Positions 41,867 to 52,493 of a DNA stretch of 64,000 nt are shown here, piece after piece. The position numbers were made by a program, and so were the translations under genes. This DNA comes from Ornithinimicrobium cerasi (lineage in GTDB: Bacteria; Actinomycetota; Actinomycetes; Actinomycetales; Dermatophilaceae). The notes beneath the pieces are model-generated. The model did not search any database. It worked only from the letters and a program-made list of their open reading frames with translations, and was not told where the DNA came from. How positions within the stretch are numbered: the stretch's first letter is position 1; each line of letters starts with the position of its first letter. Location: positions 310,001 through 374,000 of the forward strand of contig NZ_QZMN01000002.1 of NCBI RefSeq assembly GCF_003702705.1, read 5' to 3'.

Positions 41867-43110
41867 TGGTCGGGGTTGTCCGCGCACCACTGCTGGAAGA
41901 GGGCGACGTTCTCCTGGTGCCCGGCGAAGTCGGTCGCGAACCGGGTCTCACCCGTCGACGGGTCGACCGTGACGAAGTAGAGCCAGTCCCCCTCCTCGGG
42001 GTTCATCGCCGCCCGGATCGCCTCCTCGCCAGGGCTGTTGATCGGCCCGACCGGCAGCCCGGCGTTGGCGTAGGTGTTGTGGGGGTCGGGGTTGGCGCGC
42101 TGCTCGTCGGTGGTCCCGGCCAGACCCCGCTCCTGGTAGATGAAGTGGACGGTGGAGTCCATCTGCAGGAAGCCGTTGGTCTCCGGGTTGGGCTGGAGCC
42201 GGTTCTCCACGACCTGGGCCACCTTCGGCAGGTCTTCGGAGAACATCCCCTCGCCCTGGACGATGCTGGCCTTGATGATGATCTCGCGCAGCTCCGGCCC
42301 GTCCGCGATCCCCAGCTCCTCGTACGTCCGCCTGCCGGTGTCGACGAGCGTCTGCAGCTGCTCCTGGGGGGTCGCGTCCGGGGAGAACTCGTAGGTGCTG
42401 GGGTAGAGGAAGCCCTCGAGCTCACCCTCGGCCGCGTCAGGCAGGTCGAGCGCCGACGGGTCGACCGCCTCGTAGTCGGCCACGTCGTTGCCGGTCGCCT
42501 CGGCGAGGACCTCGAAGGTCTCGGAGACCCAGAGCCCCTCGCGGACCGTCACCCCGTCGATCTCGCGGTAGTTCCCGTCCAGGAGGCGGGACAGGGCGGC
42601 CTGGGAGCTCATCTGCTCGGCCATCCGGTAGGTGCCCGGCTGGATGCCAGCGGAGCGCGGGTCCGCCTGCAGCACGGCGGTGAAGGCGCCGGCGCTGGCG
42701 ACGACGTCCTCGGAGACGAGGATCTCGGCGATCTGGCCGCCACCGGCGCCCTCCGGGATCTCGACGACCACCTCCCCGGTGCCGGCCCCCTCGTAGTCCT
42801 GGGCGGTCGGCTCGCCCCCCATGGAGATCTGCGGCAGCAGTCCGTCGAGCGAGCTGACGGCGAAGAAGGTCGCCACGAGCACCAGCCCGGCGGCGAGGAT
42901 GAGTGCCAGGACCTTGGCCACGGGGTTGCGCCGCTTGCGTCGGCGGGGGCGGAACATCTCCGGCTCCGCCGGGTCCAGCACGTCGTCGGCCAGCGACTCG
43001 TCGTGCTCGGAGTATCGGCGCAGGCCGAGGACGTCGTCGTCGAAGGTCGACCTGGCGGAGGTGCCTCGGACGTCGTGCTCGTCCCAGTCCTCGTGAGGAG
43101 GATGGCTCAT
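41860..43110 (-). CDS. mltG: Endolytic murein transglycosylase MltG
   Basis: Membrane-anchored lytic transglycosylase of 416 residues that cuts nascent peptidoglycan. An acidic cytoplasmic region (1-58) is followed by a basic patch RPRRRKRR and one helix near 65-90. The extracellular part has LysM-like and YceG domains. The catalytic segment reads IIKASIVQGEGMFSEDLPKVA near 290; the retained Glu is the expected catalytic residue. Later parts include GLPVGPINSPGEEAIRAAMNP and YFVTVDPSTGETRFA. ATG at 43110 lies 7 bases after ruvX. Confidence 0.94.
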   Translation of the reverse strand: MSHPPHEDWDEHDVRGTSARSTFDDDVLGLRRYSEHDESLADDVLDPAEPEMFRPRRRKRRNPVAKVLALILAAGLVLVATFFAVSSLDGLLPQISMGGEPTAQDYEGAGTGEVVVEIPEGAGGGQIAEILVSEDVVASAGAFTAVLQADPRSAGIQPGTYRMAEQMSSQAALSRLLDGNYREIDGVTVREGLWVSETFEVLAEATGNDVADYEAVDPSALDLPDAAEGELEGFLYPSTYEFSPDATPQEQLQTLVDTGRRTYEELGIADGPELREIIIKASIVQGEGMFSEDLPKVAQVVENRLQPNPETNGFLQMDSTVHFIYQERGLAGTTDEQRANPDPHNTYANAGLPVGPINSPGEEAIRAAMNPEEGDWLYFVTVDPSTGETRFATDFAGHQENVALFQQWCADNPDQC

Positions 43111-43117
43111 CCGTGTC

Positions 43118-43642
43118 CTATCTCGTGCCGGACCGGGGGGTCCGGGGCTTGCGCGCCTTCAGGGGAACGCCGGCGGGACGACCGGCGCGTCGGGCATCGA
43201 GCGCCGCCTGGAGGATCAGGACGGCGGCGGCCTGGTCGACGACGCCGCGCTGGCGTCGGCCGGGGACACCGCTGCTGCGCAGCGCCCGGTGCGCGTCCAC
43301 GGTGGTCAGCCGTTCGTCCCAGAGCCGCACCGGCACCTCCAGGTGTCGCTGCAACGCTTTAGCGTACAGACGCGCCCGGCCTGCGGCCAATCCCTCCTCG
43401 CCGGAGAGGGACCGGGGCAGTCCGACGACGACGCCGACGGCGCCTCGGTCACGGACCTCCTCGGCGATGCGGACGAGGTCCGAGCCGTGCTCCTGGTCGC
43501 GGCGCAGCGTGTCCACGGGGGTGGCGATGAGGCCCTCCGGATCGCTCGCCGCCAGACCCACACGTACCTCGCCGACGTCGACGCCCAGCAGGGCACCGCG
43601 CGCAGGTGACGGCCCGTCCGGGGGGATCGTGCTGGTGCTCAC
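43118..43642 (-). CDS. ruvX: Holliday junction resolvase-like protein RuvX (YqgF)
   Basis: RNase H-fold nuclease of 174 residues. Conserved acidic sites appear in GVDVGEVRVGLAASD near residue 20, VVVGLPRSLSGEEG near 72 and the C-terminal VDQAAAVLILQAALD near 135. Family members act in 16S rRNA 5' maturation. GTG at 43642 is 6 bases after the alaS stop. It is in the usual alaS-ruvX-mltG order. The C-terminal tail is basic. Confidence 0.94.
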   Translation of the reverse strand: MSTSTIPPDGPSPARGALLGVDVGEVRVGLAASDPEGLIATPVDTLRRDQEHGSDLVRIAEEVRDRGAVGVVVGLPRSLSGEEGLAAGRARLYAKALQRHLEVPVRLWDERLTTVDAHRALRSSGVPGRRQRGVVDQAAAVLILQAALDARRAGRPAGVPLKARKPRTPRSGTR

Positions 43643-43648
43643 CCCGGG

Positions 43649-46348
43649 TCAGCCGCGCAGCGCGTCCTCGACGGCGCGCAGGGCGGCGCCGGTCTGGGCG
43701 GGGTCCTGGCCACCCCCCTGAGCGAGGTCGTCCTTGCCCCCACCTCCTCCGCCGAGCACCTGCGCGGCGACGCGCACGAGCGCTCCCGCCTTGACGCCGC
43801 GCCCGCGGGCCGGCTCGTTGGTGGCGACGACCACGACCGGCCGTCCACCGGAGGAGCCGGTGAGGGTCACGACCGACGGGCCGTCGTCGCCCAGGCGGGA
43901 GCGGAGGTCCGTGACCAGGGCGCGCAGGTCGTCCGCGCCCGCGCCCTCCCCGAGGTCGGACCCCAGGAAGCGGACTCCGGCCACGTCGCGGGCCTGCTTC
44001 ACCAGCCCGGCCGCCGACGCGACAGCCTGCTGCGAGCGGGCGCGCGCGATCTCCCGCTCGGCCTCCTTGAGCCGGGCGAGCAACCCGGCGACCCGGTCGG
44101 GAAGCTCGTCCGGACGGACCTTGAGGGCATCGGTGAGCTGGTTGACGATGACGTTCTCCCGCGCGAGGTGCTGGTAGGCGTCGGCGCCCACGAGCGCCTC
44201 CACCCGTCGCACGCCGGAGCCGATCGAGGCCTCACCCATGATCTTGACCAGGGAGAGCTGGGCGGAGTTGAGCACGTGCGTGCCGCCGCAGAGCTCCAGC
44301 GACCAGGGGCCGCCGACGGAGACCACCCGCACCACGTCGGGGTAGCGCTCGCCGAAGAGGGCCATCGCCCCCATCTCGCGGGCCTGGGCCAGGGGCATCT
44401 GCTCGGCCGTCACCTCGAGGTCGTCCATGAGCCGCTCGTTGATGCGCGACTCCACCGCCGCGAGCTCGTCGGGGGCCAGCGCGCGGTTGGCGCGGAAGTC
44501 GAAGCGCAGCCGCCCGGGCGCGTTCTCCGAGCCGGCCTGGGTCGCGGTGTCGCCCAGCGTCTCCCGCAGGACCTTATGGACGAGGTGCGTCGCCGTGTGG
44601 GCCCGCGAGACCGCGGCCCGGCGCAGCGTGTCGATCTGGGCGGTCGCACGCTCGCCCACGGTCACCCCGCCCTCGAGCAGGCGACCCCGGTGGACGACGA
44701 GACCGGGCAGGGGTCGCTGCACGTCCGTGACCTGCACGACGGCCCCGCCGTCGAGACGGATGACACCGTGGTCGGCGAGCTGGCCACCGGCCTCGGCGTA
44801 GAACGGCGTGCTGCCGAGCACGAGCTCGATCTCGGCACCACCGTGCTCGGCGTCCGCGGGAGAGGCCTCGAGGCGGTCGCGCTCGACCCCGCCCGAGAGC
44901 AGCCCGACGACGGTGGCGTCGCCCGACATCGCGGCATACCCGGTGAACTCCGTTCCCGTTCCGAGCCGGTCGGCGACGGCGCGGTAGGCGGTGGTGCCGC
45001 CGTGCCCGTGCTTCTTGGCCCGGGCGTCCGCCTTGGCGCGCTGGCGCTGCTCGGTCATGAGCGAGCGGAAGGCGTCCTCGTCCACGCTCAGCCCCTGCTC
45101 GGAGGCCATCTCCAGGGTCAGGTCGATGGGGAAGCCGTAGGTGTCGTGCAGCTGGAACGCCTCGGTCCCGCCGAGCACGCGGACGCCGGCGCGCTTGGCG
45201 CGCTGCACCGCTGTGTCGAGGATCGTCGTGCCGCTGGCCAGGGTGCGTCGGAACGCCTCCTCCTCCGCGTAGGCCGTCTCGGCGATCCGCCCCCAGTCCT
45301 GCTCCAGCTCGGGGTAGGAGGAGCGCATGACGTCCTTGCTGACCGGCAGCAGCTCAGGCAGCGCCGCCCGCGAGCTGTCCAGGCCGAGCAGCCGCATCGA
45401 GCGCACGGCCCGGCGGAGCAGCCGCCGCAGCACGTAGCCACGCCCCTCGTTGCCCGGGGTGACCCCGTCCCCCATGAGCATCAGGCCGGACCGCACGTGG
45501 TCGGCGACGACCCGGAAGCGGACGTCTGCCTCGTGGTCGGCGCCGTAGGTGTGCCCGGTCATCTCCTCCGCGCGCTCGATGACGGGGTAGACCTCGTCGA
45601 TCTCGTAGAGGTTGTCGACCCCCTGCAGGAGGTAGGCGACCCTCTCCATCCCCATGCCCGTGTCGATGTTCTTGCGCGGCAGCTCGCCGGCGATGTCGAA
45701 GTCGGTCTTGGACCGCACCGCCGACAGCTCCTCCTGCATGAACACCAGGTTCCAGATCTCCAGGAACCGGTCCTCGTCGACGACGGGACCACCGTCGGGC
45801 CCGTGCTCGGGGCCGCGGTCGATGTAGATCTCGCTGCAGGGACCACCAGGCCCCGGCACGCCCATGTGCCAGTAGTTGTCCGCCAGGCCGCGACGCTGGA
45901 TACGGTCCTGCGGCAGCCCCGCGACGCGGTGCCACAGGTCCGCGGCCTCGTCGTCGCCGTCGAGCACGGTGACCCAGACGGAGCCGGGGTCGAACCCCAG
46001 GAAGCCGTCCCGCTGGGAGCCGGTGACCAGCTCCCACGCGTGGCTGATCGCCCCCTCCTTGAAGTAGTCGCCGAAGGCGAAGTTGCCGTTCATCTGGAAG
46101 AAGGTGCCGTGCCGGGTGGTCTTGCCGACCTCCTCGATGTCGAGGGTGCGGACGCACTTCTGCACGCTGGTCGCGCGGGGCCAGGGCGCCGTCTCCTGGC
46201 CGAGGAAGTAGGGCTTGAACGGCACCATCCCGGCGTTGACGAAAAGGAGGTTGGGGTCGTCGTGCACCAGCGGTGCGCTGGGGACCACGGCGTGGCCCTT
46301 GCTCTCGAAGAACGACAGCCAGCGACGGCGGATCTCGGCGGTTTCCAT
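43649..46348 (-). CDS. alaS: Alanyl-tRNA synthetase
   Basis: Class II synthetase of 899 residues. The aminoacylation domain starts [13 protein letters not shown]. It carries [13 protein letters not shown] near 38, [14 protein letters not shown] near 66 and [17 protein letters not shown] near 230. The editing domain has [16 protein letters not shown] near 590 and the zinc-type CGGTHV near 685, and a C-Ala domain ends with a glycine-rich stretch. Complete, with no T-box leader seen. ATG at 46348; a -10-like TAGAGT sits at 46386-46381. Confidence 0.96.
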   Translation of the reverse strand: METAEIRRRWLSFFESKGHAVVPSAPLVHDDPNLLFVNAGMVPFKPYFLGQETAPWPRATSVQKCVRTLDIEEVGKTTRHGTFFQMNGNFAFGDYFKEGAISHAWELVTGSQRDGFLGFDPGSVWVTVLDGDDEAADLWHRVAGLPQDRIQRRGLADNYWHMGVPGPGGPCSEIYIDRGPEHGPDGGPVVDEDRFLEIWNLVFMQEELSAVRSKTDFDIAGELPRKNIDTGMGMERVAYLLQGVDNLYEIDEVYPVIERAEEMTGHTYGADHEADVRFRVVADHVRSGLMLMGDGVTPGNEGRGYVLRRLLRRAVRSMRLLGLDSSRAALPELLPVSKDVMRSSYPELEQDWGRIAETAYAEEEAFRRTLASGTTILDTAVQRAKRAGVRVLGGTEAFQLHDTYGFPIDLTLEMASEQGLSVDEDAFRSLMTEQRQRAKADARAKKHGHGGTTAYRAVADRLGTGTEFTGYAAMSGDATVVGLLSGGVERDRLEASPADAEHGGAEIELVLGSTPFYAEAGGQLADHGVIRLDGGAVVQVTDVQRPLPGLVVHRGRLLEGGVTVGERATAQIDTLRRAAVSRAHTATHLVHKVLRETLGDTATQAGSENAPGRLRFDFRANRALAPDELAAVESRINERLMDDLEVTAEQMPLAQAREMGAMALFGERYPDVVRVVSVGGPWSLELCGGTHVLNSAQLSLVKIMGEASIGSGVRRVEALVGADAYQHLARENVIVNQLTDALKVRPDELPDRVAGLLARLKEAEREIARARSQQAVASAAGLVKQARDVAGVRFLGSDLGEGAGADDLRALVTDLRSRLGDDGPSVVTLTGSSGGRPVVVVATNEPARGRGVKAGALVRVAAQVLGGGGGGKDDLAQGGGQDPAQTGAALRAVEDALRG

Positions 46349-46434
46349 GGTCTCCTCGGCAGGTACGTGCGGACTGACCTACTCTAGCCGCCGCACCGTC
46401 GGGTCCCCCGCGCGTCGACCTGCCGTCGGGCGGA

Positions 46435-46471
46435 CCGGGGCCCGGAGGGTTCCACTCCCTCCGGGCCCCGG
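46435..46471 (-). terminator. Rho-independent-type terminator after the multicopper oxidase gene
   Basis: A 15-bp perfect inverted repeat (46435-46449 with 46457-46471) with a 7-base loop, starting 18 bases after the oxidase stop codon. No T-run, as is usual in very GC-rich actinobacteria. The remainder of 46349-46488 holds the alaS leader only. Confidence 0.75.
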
Positions 46472-46488
46472 TCGTCAGCGACGGACCG

Positions 46489-49400
46489 TCAGGGTGTGGT
46501 GACCGTCGCCGTGTTCGACCACCCTGACTGGTGCGTGTCGTTGTAGGCCAGGACCCGGTAGTAGTAGGTCTGGCCCCTCGCGAGCGCCTGGGTCAGCGTG
46601 GTGGTGGGGGTGGACACCGTGGCGTTGACGACGTTCAGGGAGAAGTTGGACGTCGTCGACCGCTGGACCAGGAACCCGGTCTCGTTGGTCGCGTTGTCCG
46701 TCCACGTCACCGTCACGTCGGCCCGCTTCTTGCCCGCCGCGACGGCGCTCGCCGTGACGTTGCTCGGCGTGGCGACCGTGGTGAGGGACGGCTGCCCGGC
46801 ACCACCGCGGCTGTCGAGGGTGAGGGTCGGGAAACCCCCGCCCGGCGGGATGTTGTTGAACGCCGGGTTGGAGTAGTCCCACACATCGCCGACGGTGTTG
46901 ATGGCGTACACCTGGTACTGGTAGACGGTGTTGGTGTTGCCGATGCGGTCGGTGTAGGTCCGGGGGCCGGTACCGGACCCGACGCCGCTGTCCGCGTAGG
47001 GGACCACCCCGAGCCGCTCGGACGGCACCGTCGCGAGCGTCGACCAGGGACCTGTGGTCCCGGCGCGGCGCTCGATGACGAACCCCGTCTCGTTCTTCGA
47101 GGTGTCGGTCCACACCAGCTCGTAGCGCCGCTGGTTCCCGTTGCCCACCCGGGTGAAGGTGAGCCCGGTCGGGGCGGTCGGCGCGATCCCGACGATCTGG
47201 GCGTGCATCATGTCCATCTCCTCGTGGCTGAGGATGTGGCAGTGGAGCACGTACTCCCAGCCGAAGTTGACGTAGTGGTTGACCACGTCGATCGGCTCGC
47301 CGTCGGGGTTGAAGGCGAAGATCGGCAGACCCGCGGCCTCCTGCGCCGTCGTGTTCTCGATGTAGGCACCCTCGGGCATCGACGGGTCGAGCAGCCTGAT
47401 GCTGTTCGGCAGTCCGCCCCAGGCCTGCGGGACCGGCGGGATGATCGCGCGCAGGGCGACGATCGTGTCCTCCAGCGGGCTGATCCGGACCGTGTCCTTC
47501 CAGCCGAGCTCGGTCGGGTCCGGCTTGCGGATGATCCCGTCCCAGCCCACCCGGTTGAGCAGCTGCACGTCGTACAGGTGGAAGTGGATGGGGTGCGTGT
47601 CCACCCCGTTGTGCGTGAACTTCCAGATCTGCGTGCCGTCGTCCTGGGACGCGATGGGCGTGGCCTGGACGCCGGGCGGCAGCTCCACGCCGTCGATGAT
47701 CTCGGTCGGCGGGAAGGTGTACGGGCTGAGGATCATGTTCTGCTGCCCGGCCTGGGCGTTGGGCGTCTCGACCCCGAGGAAGCCGCTCATCCGGCCGTAC
47801 TCGTGCTCGAACGCCTCACCCATCTCGTCCTGGATCATCTTGGGCTTCATCGAGAGCGTCAGCCGCTGCCCCGGGGTCGAGGTGGCGTAGGGCGCTCCCG
47901 GCGTGCCGTCGTCGACGAGCCGGTCGAAGGTGATCGAGGTGTCGTAGATCTGCGCCAGACCCGCGGACGGTCCGTTGTTCTGGAACGTCGTGCCGTAGGC
48001 GCCGTTGTAGGCACCCTGACCCACGATGATCGGCTTCTGCCCGGACTCGAACACGCCCTGACCGCCGCTGGCGACGCTCTTGAACGCGGTCTGCAGCCTG
48101 GCCAGGTCGTACGGCGCGGCAGGGGCCGTGTCGGCGACCTTGATCTGCATCACGGTCCGGGTGTTGGGGCCGTACCCTGCCAGGGTGGACGGCGCGCCGC
48201 CGGAGCCCCGCAGGTCCGCGTTGCCCGTGTAGTAGTCGTACCTCGGGTCACGGGCCGGGAACGCCGCCGGGGCGTCGTTGTACAGGATCAGCGTCTGCCC
48301 GGCGTACGGGGACAGGTCCACGACCACGTCGTGCCGCTCGGCGGGCGCCACCAGCAGCGAGTGCTTGTCGACGTTGCCCGCGTTGAACACGGTGGGGTCG
48401 TTGACCCAGGTCGTGGGTTGTGGCGGGACCACGGTCGGCGTGGGCACGAACCCGCCCTCGGTGCCGATGTGGATCCAGCTCGGACCCGCGGTGTTCGCCA
48501 ACGGCGTCGGGAATACCGTGGTGTCCTCGAGGGCCGCTGCGACCTCGTCGGGGTTCAGCGCCACCTCTGTGCAGGCCACGTCCGTGACCTCCGGTGCGGG
48601 GGCGGGGTTGGTCTGGTCGCAGACGTTCCCGTCGGCGTCGACCGCCTGGTACAGCGAGAGGTTGAAGAACCTGTCGTTGGCCGCGTTGAGCACCCGGAAG
48701 CGGTAGGCCTTCGGGTCTACCGTCAGCGTCGGGTAGGCCACGCCGTTGACGACGGGGGTGTCGTTGAAGGACTCCATCCCCATCGACAGGTAGGGCGTCC
48801 CCGGCATCTTCGGCGGCTCGCACCACGTGAGGTCCGGGTCGCAGTTCGGGTCGTAGTACGGGTTGTCGATCGGGCCGTGGTCGATGCTGTTCGTCGGCGG
48901 CCAGAACCACGGGCCGTAGGCCCACCGGCCGTAGGCGTTCACCCCGGAGGCGTCGCCCGGGTTCTGCGCCGGCGAGTAGACGTGCGGGACCCACAGGTCG
49001 CCCTTGTCGCCCCACCGCGCGCTGTCCCACGTCTCGTCCTGCACGTCCAGCTGAGCCTGGTCGGGGACGAACGTCTTGTCCTGCACCACCAGCTCGATGG
49101 TGTCATCGGCGGGAGGCAGGACGCCTGTGTTGACCAGCGCCTCCTCGGTGGCGTCGGTGATGATGTACGGCGCCGCCTCACCGGCATACACGTTGAGGCG
49201 GGTGATGCCCCAGGCGTGGTCGTGGTAGAACATCAGCCGCGCGCTCTGGGCGTTGGTGTAGAAGAACGTCTGGGCGCCGGGGCCCGGGTCGGGCATGTCC
49301 GGCACGTTCTCCACGCTGACACCCTCGGGGTACTCCGTGGTCTCCCCTGCGGGCGTGATCCACTGGTGGGGGGTCCCGTCGGAGATCCACGGCGTGATGC

Positions 49401-50877
49401 CACCGTGCAGGTGCAGGGTGGCGCGGTTCTCCGCGTAGCACATGTTCATCGCCACGTGGTCAGCCTTGTCGATGCCGCTGCAGACCGGATTCTGGGGGTC
49501 GGCTGCGGTGGGGTCCATGGTGTGGCCGTCGGCGGTCAGGCCCGACCCCATGACGGTGGTGTCGGTGGGGATGAACAGGTTGCCGGCGGCCCCCGTCGGC
49601 AGCAGGTTGCGGAAGAGGATCCGCACCGGCTTGTCCTTGGCGGTGACGATGGCCGGGCCGAGGTAGTTGGGCTGCGTCACGCCGCGTGCCGGCGTGCCGT
49701 TGGGCAGCAGGATGGGCGACCCGTCCACGCCCGTCAGTGCCACCCCGTCACCGGGGACGACCGAGGTGTCGAGCTGCACGTAGCCGCGCAGCTTCGTGGC
49801 GGGCAGGTCGGTGTGCATCTTCTGCTCGTACTCGACCAGCGCGATCTCGTAGTAGCTGGACCCCGGGTAGGTCGTCGTGTCGGCGACGGCCGCGGGGATG
49901 CTCGGGCCGGTCTCGGCGCCCACCTGCGGCAGCTCGTCGACGAACTTCCGGATGCCGGTACCGTCCACCACCACCTGGTTCGTGCCGGAGGTGTCCTGCA
50001 CCTGCGCCCCGAAGGAGTACGTCCTGAGCTGGGGATACACCGGGTAGTCGGTCGAGCCGAGGGTGATGGCACTGTCCTGGAGCGGCTGAGCTGCCGGGTA
50101 GTGCAGCACGTCGGTCCCGGTGCCGGTGTCGACCGGGATCCCCTGGCCGTAGAACGCGAGCCGGTCACCGGGCTGCACCGGGAGGTTGGCGACCCCGAAG
50201 ACGGCCTTCTCGCTGACGGCAGGGTCCGCGAGCGCCGGCACGGCGAGCGGTCCGCTGTCGAACATCACTGTGAACTCGTTGGCGACGCCGGTGGGCCGCA
50301 GCACGTAGGCGTGGAAGACGTTGCCGGCCGACGGGAAGTCGCTCTGCCCCGCGCCTGCCTGGTTCCAGGTCTCGAACGCGGTGAGCATCCCGGCGGGCAG
50401 CTCCTGCGGCAGGACGACGAGCACGGGTGCCAGCTCCCCCACCTGGACCGGGAAGTCGGTCGCGTAGGCGCGGTCCTGCAGCGGGTTGCCGACCGGCACC
50501 GTCGCCCCCACGAGCTCCGGGAGCGGGCTGTTGGCGTAGTTGGGGTGGCTGAAGTAGTGCGGGGCCCCGTCGATCAGCGGAGCTGCGGCAGCCTCCACCA
50601 TCAGCGGGTTCAGAGCACCGTCCTGCAGGGCCCGTGCCGCGGCGGCGTCCCGGTCCTGCTGGGTGATCCGCTTCTCGGCCTTCTCCTTGACCTTGTCAGC
50701 CTTCTTCTCGTAGTTCTTCCTCAGCTGGTCGGCCTGATCGCCGGAAGGAGCGGCGACGACGCCGCTCGCGGACGTGCCACTCACGCCGGGTGGTCCGGCG
50801 GTGGCGGTGACGTTCCCTGCCCCCACGGACAGGACGGCGAGGGTCGCGAACGCGACCATGCCGGGGCGCATCTTCAT
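46489..50877 (-). CDS. Giant secreted multicopper oxidase with fibronectin type III domains
   Basis: Secreted protein of 1462 residues, far longer than three-domain laccases (about 500). A signal peptide (about 1-30) is followed by a charged coiled-coil-like stretch (about 45-85) and cupredoxin domains. All copper-site motifs are present: HLHG near 487, FYHDHAWG near 550, HPIHFH near 1093 and the type 1/trinuclear HCHILSHEEMDMM near 1210. Two fibronectin type III domains (about 1230-1330, 1365-1460) end the chain and may hold it to the surface or to carbohydrate. The copper sites are split by about 540 residues, which points to extra cupredoxin domains. Large oxidases of this kind include manganese oxidases, but the substrate cannot be read here. 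ATG at 50877 has AGGGAG upstream; GTG at 50895 is an alternative. Confidence 0.88.
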   Translation of the reverse strand: MKMRPGMVAFATLAVLSVGAGNVTATAGPPGVSGTSASGVVAAPSGDQADQLRKNYEKKADKVKEKAEKRITQQDRDAAAARALQDGALNPLMVEAAAAPLIDGAPHYFSHPNYANSPLPELVGATVPVGNPLQDRAYATDFPVQVGELAPVLVVLPQELPAGMLTAFETWNQAGAGQSDFPSAGNVFHAYVLRPTGVANEFTVMFDSGPLAVPALADPAVSEKAVFGVANLPVQPGDRLAFYGQGIPVDTGTGTDVLHYPAAQPLQDSAITLGSTDYPVYPQLRTYSFGAQVQDTSGTNQVVVDGTGIRKFVDELPQVGAETGPSIPAAVADTTTYPGSSYYEIALVEYEQKMHTDLPATKLRGYVQLDTSVVPGDGVALTGVDGSPILLPNGTPARGVTQPNYLGPAIVTAKDKPVRILFRNLLPTGAAGNLFIPTDTTVMGSGLTADGHTMDPTAADPQNPVCSGIDKADHVAMNMCYAENRATLHLHGGITPWISDGTPHQWITPAGETTEYPEGVSVENVPDMPDPGPGAQTFFYTNAQSARLMFYHDHAWGITRLNVYAGEAAPYIITDATEEALVNTGVLPPADDTIELVVQDKTFVPDQAQLDVQDETWDSARWGDKGDLWVPHVYSPAQNPGDASGVNAYGRWAYGPWFWPPTNSIDHGPIDNPYYDPNCDPDLTWCEPPKMPGTPYLSMGMESFNDTPVVNGVAYPTLTVDPKAYRFRVLNAANDRFFNLSLYQAVDADGNVCDQTNPAPAPEVTDVACTEVALNPDEVAAALEDTTVFPTPLANTAGPSWIHIGTEGGFVPTPTVVPPQPTTWVNDPTVFNAGNVDKHSLLVAPAERHDVVVDLSPYAGQTLILYNDAPAAFPARDPRYDYYTGNADLRGSGGAPSTLAGYGPNTRTVMQIKVADTAPAAPYDLARLQTAFKSVASGGQGVFESGQKPIIVGQGAYNGAYGTTFQNNGPSAGLAQIYDTSITFDRLVDDGTPGAPYATSTPGQRLTLSMKPKMIQDEMGEAFEHEYGRMSGFLGVETPNAQAGQQNMILSPYTFPPTEIIDGVELPPGVQATPIASQDDGTQIWKFTHNGVDTHPIHFHLYDVQLLNRVGWDGIIRKPDPTELGWKDTVRISPLEDTIVALRAIIPPVPQAWGGLPNSIRLLDPSMPEGAYIENTTAQEAAGLPIFAFNPDGEPIDVVNHYVNFGWEYVLHCHILSHEEMDMMHAQIVGIAPTAPTGLTFTRVGNGNQRRYELVWTDTSKNETGFVIERRAGTTGPWSTLATVPSERLGVVPYADSGVGSGTGPRTYTDRIGNTNTVYQYQVYAINTVGDVWDYSNPAFNNIPPGGGFPTLTLDSRGGAGQPSLTTVATPSNVTASAVAAGKKRADVTVTWTDNATNETGFLVQRSTTSNFSLNVVNATVSTPTTTLTQALARGQTYYYRVLAYNDTHQSGWSNTATVTTP

Positions 50878-51024
50878 CGAGGCTCCCTCACGCACATGGA
50901 ACGGCTGGGGTTTGAGGCGGGCGTAATCACGTCACGGGTTTGGCGTCCCTGCCCGCCACCGTCCCTACGAGCGACGGTAGTACTCACCCGCGTAGCACAA
51001 CACCCGTACGTCGTTTTTAATCAG

Positions 51025-51040
51025 TGTGAGACGGCTCACA
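51025..51040. promoter_or_regulatory. CRP/GlxR-type operator upstream of the multicopper oxidase
   Basis: Perfect palindromic half-sites TGTGA-N6-TCACA (TGTGAGACGGCTCACA). It lies 148 bases before the oxidase start and overlaps the rarA stop codon. It matches the CRP-family consensus, also used by actinobacterial GlxR/Crp. An AT-rich patch (ATTAAAAACG on the minus strand) follows. The alternative reading is a weak rarA terminator with a 6-bp stem. Confidence 0.5.
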
Positions 51041-52424
51041 CAGACGTTCCCCTGACGATGCGACGCAGCTCGGCCCAGCGCGGCCCAAGACGCTCCTCCC
51101 AGCCGCGACCCGTCGGGCGGTAGTAGTCCACGTCCGCCGCGAGGAGGTCGTCGGGGAGGTACTGCTGCGGCCCGACGCCCGACGGCTCGTCGTGGGTGTA
51201 GCGGTAGCCGTCCCCGTGCCCGAGCCGCGCGGCCCCGGCATACCCGGAGCCGCGCAGGTGGGCGGGGACGGGACCGCCCCGCCCTGCCCGCACATCGGCG
51301 ATCGCCGCGTTGATCGCGGCGTAGGCCGCGTTCGACTTGGGCGCGAGCGCGTTGTGCACAACCGCCTGGGCGAGGATGATGCGCGCCTCGGGCATGCCGA
51401 TCTGGGCCACCGCGTGCAGCGCCGCGACCGCGGTCTGGAGAGCCGTCGGGTCGCCCATGCCGACGTCCTCGCTGGCGGCGATGACGATGCGCCGCGCGAT
51501 GAACCGGGGGTCCTCCCCCGCCTCGAGCTGGCGGGCCAGGTAGTGCAGGGCGGCGTCGACGTCGGACCCGCGCATCGACTTGATGAAGGCGCTCGCGACG
51601 TCGTAGTGCTGGTCCCCGGCCCGGTCGTAGCGGACGGCCGCGTGGGCCATCGCCTGCTCGACGTGCGCGAGGGTGATCTCGGCGACGCCCTCCTCGGCCC
51701 CGGCCGCCCGGGCGTCGGCCGTGACCCCGGCCGCCGCCTCGAGCGTCGTCAGGGCGCGCCGCGCGTCACCCCCGGCCATCCGGACGAGGTGCTCGGTGGC
51801 CTCCTCCGGCAGGGTGAACTCCCCCGCCAGTCCGCGCTCGTCGACCAGCGCCCGCGCCACCACCGCACGGATCTCCTCGTCCTCCAGCGGCCCCAGCCGG
51901 ACGAGGACCGAGCGGGACAGCAGCGGCGCGATCACCGAGAACGACGGGTTCTCGGTGGTGGCGGCCACGAGGATCACGAGACGGTTCTCCACGCCGGGCA
52001 GCAGCGCGTCCTGCTGCGCCTTGGTGAAGCGGTGGATCTCGTCGAGGAAGAGGACGCTCTGGCGCCCGTGGAGCGAGCGTTCCTGCACAGCCTGCTCCAT
52101 CACCGCGCGGACGTCCTTCACCCCTGCGGTGACGGCGGACAGCTCGACGAAGCGACGGTCGGAGGCGGTCGCGACAAGGTGGGCCAGGGTCGTCTTGCCG
52201 GTGCCCGGGGGGCCCCAGAGGATTGCCGAGAGGGGGCCGGCGAGCCCGCCCGACCCCTCGATGAGCCGTCGCATGGGCGAGCCGGGCAGCAGGACGTCCT
52301 GCTGACCTGCCACCTCCTCCAGACCGCGCGGCCGCATCCGCACGGCCAGCGGCGGACGGAGGTCACCCGGGCCGACAGGGCCGTCGCCGGGCACGCTGAA
52401 CAGGTCTGCACCGCCGGAGGACAC
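51036..52424 (-). CDS. rarA: Replication-associated recombination protein RarA (MgsA)
   Basis: AAA+ ATPase of 462 residues that acts at stalled replication forks. The Walker A segment [16 protein letters not shown] lies near residue 70, Walker [24 protein letters not shown] near 120 (with the characteristic His-Arg), sensor 1 ATTENPSF near 155 and an Arg finger in [11 protein letters not shown] near 170. The C-terminal tetramerisation part contains [18 protein letters not shown]. Start is GTG at 52424. It diverges from the kinase-like gene with 69 bases between them. Confidence 0.94.
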   Translation of the reverse strand: MSSGGADLFSVPGDGPVGPGDLRPPLAVRMRPRGLEEVAGQQDVLLPGSPMRRLIEGSGGLAGPLSAILWGPPGTGKTTLAHLVATASDRRFVELSAVTAGVKDVRAVMEQAVQERSLHGRQSVLFLDEIHRFTKAQQDALLPGVENRLVILVAATTENPSFSVIAPLLSRSVLVRLGPLEDEEIRAVVARALVDERGLAGEFTLPEEATEHLVRMAGGDARRALTTLEAAAGVTADARAAGAEEGVAEITLAHVEQAMAHAAVRYDRAGDQHYDVASAFIKSMRGSDVDAALHYLARQLEAGEDPRFIARRIVIAASEDVGMGDPTALQTAVAALHAVAQIGMPEARIILAQAVVHNALAPKSNAAYAAINAAIADVRAGRGGPVPAHLRGSGYAGAARLGHGDGYRYTHDEPSGVGPQQYLPDDLLAADVDYYRPTGRGWEERLGPRWAELRRIVRGTSV

Positions 52425-52493
52425 GAGCCGAGGCTACCCGGCTGCCTGGGCCCCCGAGCATGATCCCGTCGCCGCCCTGCCCCTGCGGTTACC

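Noticed and set aside
46349-46488. T-box leader before alaS
   Set aside because: No GGTGG-ACCGCG core or stem I is present and the probable leader is only about 30 bases.
46531-51123. 1530-codon open frame antisense to the multicopper oxidase
   Set aside because: It mirrors the oxidase gene, is rich in Val, Arg, His and Gly as expected from high-GC antisense frames, and has no domain or credible start. The oxidase has signal peptide and copper motifs.
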